The translations under genes were made by a program, and so were the position numbers. The notes below the pieces were generated by a model. It was not told the origin of the DNA. It saw only the letters and a list, made by a program, of their open reading frames with translations, and ran no database searches. DNA of 64,000 nucleotides from a virus. The stretch spans positions 1 through 64,000 of IMG/VR virus record IMGVR_UViG_3300032323_000630, one strand, 5' to 3'. Below, one piece after another: positions 25,459-36,200 of the stretch (the first letter of the stretch is position 1; every line of letters begins with the position of its first letter).

Positions 25459-27273
25459 TTAGAATGTTGCGCTGTCTGAAATATGTGTCCATGATCCTAC
25501 TTGAATTTGGAATACTTTAATGAATCTCAATATAGAAATTGGTGCAGCTGGCACAGTGGCCACACTAACTGCAACGTTAGTCACTGCCGGAGCAGTTCCT
25601 GTTGGTGTGTCAAATGTTGCTGTGCTTTGACTTATCAATGGATTGATATCTAATGTTGTGGTAGCGTTGTTTGCGATACTACATAAAATTCTACAATATG
25701 TCTGATCTCTATAATCCGGTCCTGGTGGTGCCATTACGTTAAGGATATTATTAATAATATAGATATTAGTCTGACCGTCACTTAGATCCATACTAAGCAA
25801 TATTGTACGTGTTTCTAACACATTGTCTACGTATTCTTTTGTAGCAGCATCCTGTGAACTTGTAGGATCTGCTAAGCCTGTGATTTTAGGTAACCCAATC
25901 AGTACCACATTACCGGTGCCGTCTGGTTCTAGTTCAATGTCATAGTTGCTAGATATGGTGGAAATTCTATTATTCTCTAGACGCATCCGTGTAACTGGTG
26001 GTGATCCTGGTCCGATGTTCACTGTATTCTGTGTACCAAATGATGTTACACCCGGGATTGCCGTAATTCCAGGTCCTAGACTAGAACCTGATAATACCGT
26101 GATACCGTTAATTTTAAATTCTTTACCTGCAGTTAGATTGATATGCTCAGTACTGTCCCATGAAGTTTGAGGACCGTTCCACAAAAATTCATGATCTGTA
26201 GTTCCTCGCAGTATGATACCGCCACCGTCTGCATTTGCATCAGTTCCTGCGGTGCTGTCACCTGCACTGGCTAATACGATATTTTTATCTTCGATAGTTA
26301 ATACTTCAGTATTAACAGTTGTGGTATTACCTGTAACTGTTAAATCTCCTTGAACTAGGAGGCTTCCACCGATGTTAACTTGACTAGTAGCCTGCCCTAC
26401 ATAAAGATCAATAATTCTAGTAGCAGCTTGTATTGATATTGCATTTTCTTGATTGATACCCTTACGAACATTTAAAATTAAATTTCTATCTGTAGCAGTA
26501 TTTTGTAAAAACACATTACCGGTGTTTACGTTAAATGCCCCTTGGCCAGCTGATCCGATAACTAATCCAAGATCTGCTGTGAGTTGCAACTGTCCGTTAA
26601 TTGAATTTGAAGTATCTTTTCTTACGTAGGTCGCTGCTGTAACACCGCCTAGGGATTCCGAATTAGTACATGTCACTGCAAATTTTAATCCGGCAAGATT
26701 TCCAGCATTAAATCCAGGAATAATGTTTCCAGTAAATCCCGAAATCGCTACTTTAGGAGTGAAAGAATCTTTAGCAAATATACCTAGTAGTATTCCATTG
26801 TTATAAAGATATGTAACAACTCGAGTTTGATTCAATGTATCTAAGATGCTAGCTACCTTTAACCCGCTGAGTCCTTGGCTGGCAGAATACGAAGGTCCTA
26901 GAAGTATTACTGTTGTACCATCGTAAAAATATAACTGTCTATCAACATCATTAAACCACAGATCTCCTACTCCTAAAGACGGAGGTTGTGTATTGGCAAT
27001 AGTTGCAGAGCTTACTGGTAGAAATTGTGTACCGCTATAAACTTTTAATTTTAATTCAGAAACATCAAACCATATCTGGCCACGTGTTGGATGTGTAGGC
27101 CTAGTTGTGCTGGCAAAATTTTCTAGAAGCTTAATAAAATTCTCATTTAAAGCTTCGCCGAATCCGCTATAGTTTTTTCCGATAAGTGTGAGGTCCGTGG
27201 ATAATATATCAACCTGACCGTCTGCGACGGTTGCTATAACTGTTCCATCTGTTTTGTTTATTTGATATGCCAT
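25459..27273 (-). CDS. Tail-fibre protein, paralogue
   Basis: Encodes 604 residues. The N-terminal module (MAYQINKTDGTVIATVADGQ, GKNYSGFGEALNENFIKLLENFAS, RGQIWFDV) is shared with its neighbours. Mid-region has TVTGNTTTVNTEVLTIEDKNIVL, a block that I know from many phage fibre proteins. The C-terminus is beta-rich and short. Spacing to the neighbours is 14-16 nt with no promoter, so the fibre genes are read from a common upstream start. Confidence 0.75.
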   Translation of the reverse strand: MAYQINKTDGTVIATVADGQVDILSTDLTLIGKNYSGFGEALNENFIKLLENFASTTRPTHPTRGQIWFDVSELKLKVYSGTQFLPVSSATIANTQPPSLGVGDLWFNDVDRQLYFYDGTTVILLGPSYSASQGLSGLKVASILDTLNQTRVVTYLYNNGILLGIFAKDSFTPKVAISGFTGNIIPGFNAGNLAGLKFAVTCTNSESLGGVTAATYVRKDTSNSINGQLQLTADLGLVIGSAGQGAFNVNTGNVFLQNTATDRNLILNVRKGINQENAISIQAATRIIDLYVGQATSQVNIGGSLLVQGDLTVTGNTTTVNTEVLTIEDKNIVLASAGDSTAGTDANADGGGIILRGTTDHEFLWNGPQTSWDSTEHINLTAGKEFKINGITVLSGSSLGPGITAIPGVTSFGTQNTVNIGPGSPPVTRMRLENNRISTISSNYDIELEPDGTGNVVLIGLPKITGLADPTSSQDAATKEYVDNVLETRTILLSMDLSDGQTNIYIINNILNVMAPPGPDYRDQTYCRILCSIANNATTTLDINPLISQSTATFDTPTGTAPAVTNVAVSVATVPAAPISILRFIKVFQIQVGSWTHISDSATF

Positions 27274-27287
27274 TTATTTTTCTCTAA

Positions 27288-29576
27288 TTAAAATACTGGT
27301 GGACCAGATCTAATAATATAATTAATTGTTAGATATGGATTCATTATACCTATCGCTTGTCCTAGTAAGAAAGAAGGATCTGGTTTCTTTATCGGACCTG
27401 AGGTGTTAAGATACTGAGCTTGCCCCGGAGCAGTTGGTCCTAGACCAGTTGTTGCTGGTGGGTTAATTGCGGTATCAACGCGGATCGCAGAATATGGTAC
27501 TCCGGCATTTTGCAATGAATGTTCATGATCTGGAAGATTACTTAATGTCAATGCTACTGCGCTAGACCCTGCACCTTCGCCTAAGATGTCTGCTTTAGTG
27601 TCTGGAACCCTATCTATATTGCCGCCGCCAGCATCGATATACCCGCCAAGCGCATTAGGAACTGTGCCACCGTTATCCATGTTATCTTTACCTAGTGCAA
27701 ATCTACCACGCAGATCCGGTAATCTAAACGTACCAACACCGGTGAGTGTTGCTGCGCCGTTATATAGTGTACCGACGATATCGAATAATTCTGGAAATTT
27801 TGATTTTTCAACTTCGGAACCGTCACACAATAGGTAACCGTAAGGTGCACTAGCACCAGCATACGGCATGATTGCTCCCATAGGTACTCCGAGGTCGCCT
27901 ACAAAAACATTTCGAGTTTCTTTTATAAGTCCCTGAGAAACTGAAGTTGCTGATGCTGTGCCTGTACCGGTACCTGGACCGGTAGCAACGAATCCAAGTC
28001 CCACTGTATTAGATACTGCTCCAATTGTGGTAAAATTCGTAGTACCAATAAATGTGATAGTATAGGTAGTTCCTATAACAAAACTACCTGCTGATATTGT
28101 GGCGGTAACTGCAGATGCTGCTGCTAGGCTAGGTCTATAAACTAAAACATAATCTTCTTTATTTGAAAAGTTTGGAAACGGTTCATTTTTAGCAGAGATA
28201 ATATTTGCAGTTAAACTGGTATTGAATACTTTGGAATAACTGCCTACCTGACCGTCAAATGCAATAGCCGTCGACGCCACGTCTCCTGATAATTGGAATG
28301 TTGTGACATTTTTTAAGTTTGTGGCTGTGTTAGCATTGCCGTTGATATTACCGTTAAGAATACCTTCGATTTCATCTGCTATGATAGTTTTAGCTCTTAT
28401 GGTTTTCCATCTTCTTAGACTGGTTCCGTTGTCGTAGGTATCTGTAGATTTAGGTTGTACATTGTTAGTCTGCGTGATACCGGTAATATCTAAGCCTGTA
28501 CCAATAATTAAATTTTTAGTGATACTCATACCACCGGCTGTTCTAATTGACCCGTTGCTTATATTAGTGCTTTCTGTGGTATTAGAAACTATTAATGCAC
28601 CGTTGGTCAAAATATTTCCATCAACATCTAGTGCTTCTGCAGGACTGGCTTTGTTAATACCCACCTTGTTGTCTAATATTCTTAAAATGGTACTGGCAAT
28701 GCCGTTTCTGTTGACCTGTAGATCCAAAGAACTTCCAGCTGCACTGTTATAAATCTTTGCGGCTGTTGATGAAGTTGATACATTAAACGTTCCATCGATG
28801 CCTACTGTTACTCCTGAATTATTTCTAATATTCAGTCCGTATTCCGTAGTGTTAACTGTATCAGTTCTTAAAAATTTTGATGCGGCTACTGATGTGCTAC
28901 CGACATTTAATGCATCAGCACTTAATGCAGTACCATAATATTTAGGTAATAGTCCGCCCACAAATTGTGCGATCTCTGGTGAAGATACCGGAACATTAAT
29001 GTTCATACCTGCACGTATTACTGCATAACCAGAAATAGTATTTTTAGGAGTAAAACTATCTTTGCTAAAAATAACTACAGGAATGTCTGCGATATAAAAC
29101 GCTAGAATTGATCTAGTGATGTTATCAGAGTCTGCTATTTGTTCAATCGCTGGTCCATATCGTAACCCGTCAATGGAACTTTCTGAAGGGCCCACTAGAA
29201 TCCAACGTGTGCCTGAATATATGCGTAGTTGCTGATTCGTAGTATCTACCCATAATTCTCCAACCTTTGATGTTTCTACACTAGGCGCAGATGCACTTTT
29301 TTGTATGTTTGATGCTGATTTCCAATTGGTATTGTCCCATATCATCAGGATACCGTTTTCGCTATCGTACCATAATTGACCTTCGGTTGGATTTACTGGT
29401 TGTGTAGCACTGGCAAAATTTTCAAGCAGATGTAAAAAGTTCTCTGCAATGATCTGACCATACCCTGTGACGTTTCTACCTGGAAATATTAGGCTAGTAT
29501 CTGTGCTGGAGGTATTATCATACACCGTTATCGGTGTTTTGTTGTCGCTATCTGTAAAATTAACAATATATGGCAT
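27288..29576 (-). CDS. Tail-fibre protein with collar-type domain
   Basis: Encodes 762 residues. N-terminal shared module (GRNVTGYGQIIAENFLHLLENFASA, EGQLWYDS). A segment near residues 500-545 reads AGSFVIGTTYTITFIGTTNF and TVGLGFVATGPGTGTGTAS, a motif I associate with many marine phage structural proteins. The C-terminus is a phage tail collar-type domain (VPMGAIMPYAGASAPYGYLL, CDGSE, FRLPDLRGRFALGK). This is the first fibre gene after the 29580 gene. Likely the distal, receptor-facing part of a fibre. Confidence 0.8.
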   Translation of the reverse strand: MPYIVNFTDSDNKTPITVYDNTSSTDTSLIFPGRNVTGYGQIIAENFLHLLENFASATQPVNPTEGQLWYDSENGILMIWDNTNWKSASNIQKSASAPSVETSKVGELWVDTTNQQLRIYSGTRWILVGPSESSIDGLRYGPAIEQIADSDNITRSILAFYIADIPVVIFSKDSFTPKNTISGYAVIRAGMNINVPVSSPEIAQFVGGLLPKYYGTALSADALNVGSTSVAASKFLRTDTVNTTEYGLNIRNNSGVTVGIDGTFNVSTSSTAAKIYNSAAGSSLDLQVNRNGIASTILRILDNKVGINKASPAEALDVDGNILTNGALIVSNTTESTNISNGSIRTAGGMSITKNLIIGTGLDITGITQTNNVQPKSTDTYDNGTSLRRWKTIRAKTIIADEIEGILNGNINGNANTATNLKNVTTFQLSGDVASTAIAFDGQVGSYSKVFNTSLTANIISAKNEPFPNFSNKEDYVLVYRPSLAAASAVTATISAGSFVIGTTYTITFIGTTNFTTIGAVSNTVGLGFVATGPGTGTGTASATSVSQGLIKETRNVFVGDLGVPMGAIMPYAGASAPYGYLLCDGSEVEKSKFPELFDIVGTLYNGAATLTGVGTFRLPDLRGRFALGKDNMDNGGTVPNALGGYIDAGGGNIDRVPDTKADILGEGAGSSAVALTLSNLPDHEHSLQNAGVPYSAIRVDTAINPPATTGLGPTAPGQAQYLNTSGPIKKPDPSFLLGQAIGIMNPYLTINYIIRSGPPVF

Positions 29577-29579
29577 CTA

Positions 29580-30227
29580 TTATACCTCTGTGAAACCGGT
29601 TAAGCTCTGTACACGGATCGTATAATCGATCTGTAATAGTCTGTTTAGACTTTTTTGTACAGGGTGGAATACCACATGTGTCAGCAGTTTGCCGTCACCG
29701 CTGGGATTGTAACTCTTAAGACCTAATTCGTCAAATACGAAATTACCACTTAGGTCTACTGAATTGTCAAACGCTTCTTGATCAGTTGGCTCACCATAAT
29801 CCAGCAAACAGCTAATAATTACATCACTGTAAGTTGCTCCGCTGATGTGTCGAACTTCCATCTTATTTCTTACCGGATCTGTATTATTTGGTTGATTTTG
29901 GTCAACTATTTTAGCGTATGTTTGATTATATAGGCTGGAATTTACACCCACTGTGTTGGGTGTAAGATATGAAATCAACCCAGTTGGATCTACTACTGTA
30001 CCGCCGGTTCCAAAGGCCATTTGATAAATGGTACCTTGCCCTTGATTACTCAAACTGTTTACCATAGCCACGCTCATGTTTTCGTAGTGGATGGCATTGC
30101 GTTTGTCGATAAAAACTTCTCCGTTTTCCGGATCAAAAATCTTTATGTGTCCTTCAAAATGTACACCGCCTGTTTCATTTGGGCGTGTTTGTACCTGTTG
30201 ATTTTTTTGGTCTATATTTTCTGGCAT
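29580..30227 (-). CDS. Baseplate-proximal structural protein, start corrected
   Basis: Encodes 215 residues from the ATG at 30227 (MPENIDQKN, AAGAG ribosome site 6 nt before). An upstream ATG at 30248 gives 7 more residues, but it would begin 5 nt after the late promoter box at 30254-30261. With the 30227 start the box-to-ATG distance is 27 nt, close to the 25-33 nt seen for the other minus-strand late genes. The product (VHFEGHIKIFDPENGEVFIDK, TYAKIVDQNQPNNTDP) is beta-rich and its role is unknown; position suggests a fibre-attachment or baseplate protein. Confidence 0.65.
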   Translation of the reverse strand: MPENIDQKNQQVQTRPNETGGVHFEGHIKIFDPENGEVFIDKRNAIHYENMSVAMVNSLSNQGQGTIYQMAFGTGGTVVDPTGLISYLTPNTVGVNSSLYNQTYAKIVDQNQPNNTDPVRNKMEVRHISGATYSDVIISCLLDYGEPTDQEAFDNSVDLSGNFVFDELGLKSYNPSGDGKLLTHVVFHPVQKSLNRLLQIDYTIRVQSLTGFTEV

Positions 30228-30253
30228 ATTAGTCTCTTGTGATTCCATAGTTG

Positions 30254-30261
30254 TATTTATT
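30254..30261 (-). promoter_or_regulatory. Late promoter box AATAAATA (minus strand)
   Basis: AATAAATA on the minus strand, followed by CAACT. It overlaps the stop codon of the giant gene (30257-30259). Only 5 nt separate it from the first ATG (30248) but 27 nt from the ATG at 30227, which argues for the second start. Confidence 0.6.
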
Positions 30262-33200
30262 CGGGCAATTTAGTAGTACGTTTAGCAATGAATTCTGCCA
30301 TAGGTGTGGCGTTTTCCAACAATGATTCGCCTGAACTAGCTGTGGTTTCGCCGCGATCGTACCACACTTTACCGATCCTTCTTATCACAGATATCCTAGT
30401 TCCTGCTGGGATTGCTGCGGTTAATCTTATATAACTTGCAACACCGTCTACTGCAAATTCAGCTTCTAGCTGTATGTCTGCGGTAGGACTGCTAGCTCCT
30501 AGTGCTTCATCGTATACACTTAACGGGTCTTTGCGTAATCTTCTGCCCGCAGCAAATACTTCTACTTGATCGCATGCACTATGTGTGGTCGGAATCGTTG
30601 ATCGATACCAGGTGGCTCTAGTGCCTTGAGCTGGCACAAAGTCCAACGGTCCTATCAGCAGACTACTTCCGTCTGACACAAAATCCTGTCTATCCTGTGT
30701 TTCATTGTAGGGCACATTTTCTTGAGGACCTGCATCGGATATAGCACTGCCTGCAGAGTGTACTGCTGCAATAGCAGTACCAAAACTTCCTCTACGTAAT
30801 TTTGATAAAACGTTACCTACTTTGCTGTTATATTCAATGCGTTCATTATTAACTGTGATTACTCCTGGAACATTTCTTGAAACTATAGGTTCGCCTAATA
30901 GACTGCCATCATTGACTGTGATTTCTTGATCGTAATAGTTTAGGTCTTTAGTTAGTTCCACAGCGCCAATAGAATATCTTTTGAAATGATAGATATTCAA
31001 CATGTCTTTGTGTATTTCAAATGCACTAGGTAAACGATAAATGTCTGATCCAAATACCACTACTTTGATCAAATCGTTAGCAGTAGAATCAGCTGTAAGG
31101 TACAGAACACTTCTTGGCAGCGACACATAGTAATCCTGATCTTTAGTTAATCGTACTCCATTTTTATAAACCCAAATATAGCTAGCAGCCAGGGGTGCTT
31201 GTGGTAGATAATAGTTAACTCTACCTCCGGTATATTCGTCTGACACTATGCCCATTGAAGGATATTCGCTGAACCATGTTACATCTATAATATCATCATA
31301 AGTCATAACAACCTCAGGATCGATCACTAGATTATTATCTACTATCGAATACTGTGCTCTAAAATCGTTTTCAATTTTAACAATATCGCCTTCGGTAAGT
31401 ATCGCAGAGGAAATAGCCACAGTTTTAGTAGTTCCGTTATAGGTATAATCTTGAATCACTGTTTTTAATTCATCGTTGACAAATACCTTGATATTCTGAG
31501 ATAAGATTGCACCAGCTGGCTCTTCAGGATCAACCCCTAATACAAAATCTTCAGTGATCCCATCATACACTGTGTACACTGTGTCTACACCTCTAAGTGC
31601 TGTTCCGTTTAATTCTACTATCATAGATGACAGTGCCGATGCGCGAGATAGATTTACAAATGTGTCTAGATCAAAACTTCGTGTGCTTCCTTCGAATTGT
31701 AGAGATTGCCGATTAACACGAACTATTGGCAGTCCTGTTGAGTCTATATCTGCAGCTGAACCTACACAAATTATTTTTACTATATCTCTATAACTAGGGG
31801 CAGTACCAAATCTAATTAGAGTTTTACCTGCGGTAGTGACAACCCCGGTACTGTCGGTAAATCCAACATCTTGAGATTCTCCATTAACTGTGACCAGCAC
31901 CGCAGAAGTATCGCTGTAATTTGCAGATGTTAAGAATAGGCTAGTAGCGCCGTCAGCAATAAATTCTTGATAATCCAACAGCGTAATACCCCCTAGACCT
32001 ACTGCGATTATTTCAATCACTGCTCCCGCTGCCGGGGCAGTTGCAAATTCAATCTGTTTAGTTATAAAATCAATAGTGTAATTGAGTGTAGAATCTGCAC
32101 TGTTTTCTTGTTTGATCTTATTAACGTATACTAACAGTGATCGAGATTCTAAAATTTCTAAATCGATATCATAGATTTTGGTTATTCCGTTTGACACTAG
32201 TGTTCTAGATTGTAGTGGTGCTGCACCAGAAAGCGTATTATTAAACACTTTAATACTAACGCTGTCTAACACCTGACCTGGAATATTTTCTTCTGGTGCT
32301 GGAACTTGATCTGGTGAAATAAACTTATCACCGTCTATAGATATTTCTTCTGACAGAGTTCCTCTAGCAATTGCATACATACCGTCTATGGTATTTGGCG
32401 CAATTTTAGTTGCCGTAGATCCTGTTGCTGAAAATGTGCCACCACTCAGATATGTATCTAACAGATTATTATCAGTTATAGTTACACTGCCGTCACTTTC
32501 AACAGGGCGGAATATTAGTATATCTCCGACGTTTGTTTGTATGTAAGGTCCAATCGAGATAGTGTTTGTAACTCCATCACCAATAAAGGTAGGCATCTCT
32601 GAATTAGGATTTACTGATGTTGACGAATCGTCTCCTAATACAAAATAAGGAGAATCGATTCTCACCGCCGTAGGTGCTTGTGTAGATTCAGTTAATACTA
32701 CTGTTGGTGCTGTAGGTGGACCTAGTGTATCTATATCTCTTGCAATTCTAATTCCTGCACGTTTTAGATAGATATTAATTTCTTGACCTTCAGCTGGAAC
32801 AAAAGGTAATGTTACTTCTGTTGTACTTCCGTCGCAGACTACATAGTAATCTGCTGCTGCGTCTACACTGTCCCAATTATCTGTGAACCAGGGTAATGCA
32901 TCCCACCCGCCAGTAACATCAAATGTTGTTCCTTGTATCTGTACACCACCAAAATCTATGCCTGTCATTAATTGTGATAATTCTTTGCCTCGCATTCCTG
33001 AACTTGGTTCATAGAATTTTTCTATACGATTTATTGCATCTAGCAAGGAATCGTTTTTCTCATAGGTAACTTTAATAACACTGCCTGGTTCAGGTACTGT
33101 TACGAATATGATTTTACCTTTTAACAGGCTATAGGTATCTGTGGTAGATGTGTATAGATTGATTATATATTCATCATTTAATACCACCTGATTATCTTTA

Positions 33201-36200
33201 GTGATAGTGATTTTACTTTTGTCTCGGGTTGGTGCATAATTTAGATCAAAAACCGCAGTAAATCCTGTGGCAGTAAATACCTGTTCCTGTGACAGATCAA
33301 TATAGGTACCCTGCTTAGATAATCTATCAAATTTTACTGTGATATCAAATGTTCTAGCTTTGGAATCTCCAAGTATCGCGATCGCAGATGCCTGCGTAGT
33401 ACTATTTCCGCCTACTAGTGTTATAGTTGGGGTTTTTGTATATCCGGTTCCTTGATCTACAATTTCAAATCCAGAAATCGCGCCATTAGATACAAATGCT
33501 CTTGCTGTGGCTCCTGTACCATTACCGGAAATTAACACATTAGGCACTGTGGTGTATCCTGCGCCTGCATTAGATACTTCAATGGCAGTTATTCCGTAAC
33601 CCTGATTATCCAACCACCAACGCCAAGGATATGATTGTATTTCTTCGTTGGATTTCGATATAGGAATAATTTTTCCTTCGGCTGTTGAAAAAGTTGGCGG
33701 AAGGTCGAAATCCGTTGTGGCTTGTCCTAATGGTTCCGAAGCTGAGTATCTGCTGAGATATTCTCGTACTGTGGTTCTATATGGTTTGACTTCTTGGATA
33801 TACTCTTGGAAACTTGATAGATTATCGTTTTTATAATTTAATTTCTGTTCAAGAGGACCGACATTATGTGTAGCATTTAAGAAGCTGGTTTTGAATGCCC
33901 AGTCAATATATTGTTGCTCAGCAAATGCATATCTCACAGCGGTAAAGAATAGTGTATTCCATTCAACAGCATACTCGCCGATAAACAATTTGTTTTTAAT
34001 ATTGTCTAGTATAATACGTAATTCTTTGCTACTGTCAATATCATATAATTTAGTATCAAAGGATGCAGTATTATCAAATCCGATCCCTGATAGTTCATTA
34101 TTCCATAAAGATTCACTTAATTGAAAAGTTCCGGCACCTCTTCCTACTAATTTGTAATTGGCAAAGAAATATGCATTAGTATCTGCTATTTTCTCAAACA
34201 CTGCCCAACTACCGCTACCGTATTCTGTGATTCTAATTAGATCGCCAATTGATACTTCTACAGAAGGTATCAATGTAAAATACGCAACTTCTTTAACGAT
34301 TCTGCTGGTAGATCCGTATCCACTGGCCCACCAGTCGGCAGAAAATTGATATTTTCTGGTGTCATAGGCCTGTGTTCTGCTTCTATAAAATGTTTTTCTT
34401 GTGTCGTCCCAAGCATAGATAGACCAGAAACCAGTAGTGGTTTCGTCTGCATTAACTAACACAGAAAATTGTCTAACCACAGCCGTGGCTGATGTATATT
34501 TTCTTCCTTTGTTAATAACGGTTACCGAAGTTATACGTCCTTGATTGTCGACTGTTACACTAGCGGTAGCTCCTGTGCCGTCTCCTTCGATAACTACTGG
34601 AGGAGCTTTTTTATATCCAAATCCACTGTTAACAATTGTGATGTTGTCGACTTGATTATCTACAATATTAACTGATAACACAGCCTGGCGTACTCTAGCT
34701 GTACCGATAGTAATTAAATCAACCTGATTATCCACTGCTTGATCATATAGATTTAATGCATCTGCTGGCGCTGTTTCAAAATCATTCAATGCATCATATG
34801 GCACAATATCCAAGAACGGTTCTTTCTTTAAGAATGTGTTTATTTTGTCAATGGTGATTTTTAATATACTTCTTCGATCTATAAACATTCCCTGACGAGG
34901 GCGGAAATTAATTCCGTATTTCTGCTTGGCAGGCAATTTAGGATCAGGGATAACATTTCCAACTATATCGGTACCTATTAAACTGTCGATCCATTTAGCT
35001 TCTAGACTCGTTGTTGGTAAGCTGTCTGCTAGTCCTTCTGTTAATAATTGATATTCATTATGAATCGCATTCAGTTGTTTTTTATTTTTTAGATACTGTA
35101 TGTTCAACACTGCGGTATCTGAAGCAAGTATTGAATTAAAATTATATGTTAAGAATTTGTCAGAATCGATCAGAGCAATAAATGCGATTCCTGAGCCCGC
35201 TGGGTTTTCAATCGACGAAGATACTTCAGAAGCTGCTATCCTTCTGCTTGGTTTATTTGCAGGAATTATTGTTTTATTCTTAACCCAATAATAATATAAT
35301 GTGCTGGTAGCTAGTCCGGTATTAGGATTAATTAATTCTTTTACTGAGTATACTGTGTTATTAGGATACAGAGGTTGTCCAGAAATTCCCTGAGCAATGC
35401 CGTCATTGGTATCAGCAATGGCTGCCCATTCGTTAGGTAACAGTAAAGTTTCAACCCATTCATAAACATCAATGGAGGCTCCCTCTGCTAGAGAATTCCA
35501 ATTGCCGGTTCTGTATGCAGCATCTCCCTGTTCATAATATTTCCATTTAGCTGTAGATAGGTTCCACCATAGTTCGCCAACATATCTTTCAGACCACGCT
35601 GTGGTTGTGTCCACTACCTGTTCATCAGTACCGATGGTATAAACTGCTGGATCATAGATTGTTTTAAATTTAATTTCCTGTTCTGCAACGTTAAGAATTT
35701 TTAATTTGGCATTATCAACATAGTCTATGTCTTGTATCTTAACATTGTTAACAGTATCATATAATTCGATACTCCTAATCGCTGTTATGTCAACAACAGG
35801 ATTCTGAGTCTGCAACGTGTTCCAAGAATTCACCGAGGAATCTTTTCTAAATAATCTAACTATACCAGTCTTTGGACCATCATATGCTAGAACAGCACCG
35901 TGTGTTGCTGGCGCAATATAATCAGGTGATCCGACAGCAATCGCTGATTGCGAACAATCTACACTGAATCCGAATGATTCAAATGGTGATAGAGTAGATT
36001 CTAATTTTTCAACTAAGAAGTAGTTGTCGTCTTTTTTCTCAAATACGTATACCGCACCAGAATATCCTTTTCTATCAACGAATCTAGTTCTGCTTTGATC
36101 AAATGTTGTGCCCTCTGTGATATCGAATCTAGTAGGCAACGAGTATGGAGAATTGTTAGCACCTATGGCTATTCTTTCTCCAGTATAACTAATCGATCCG

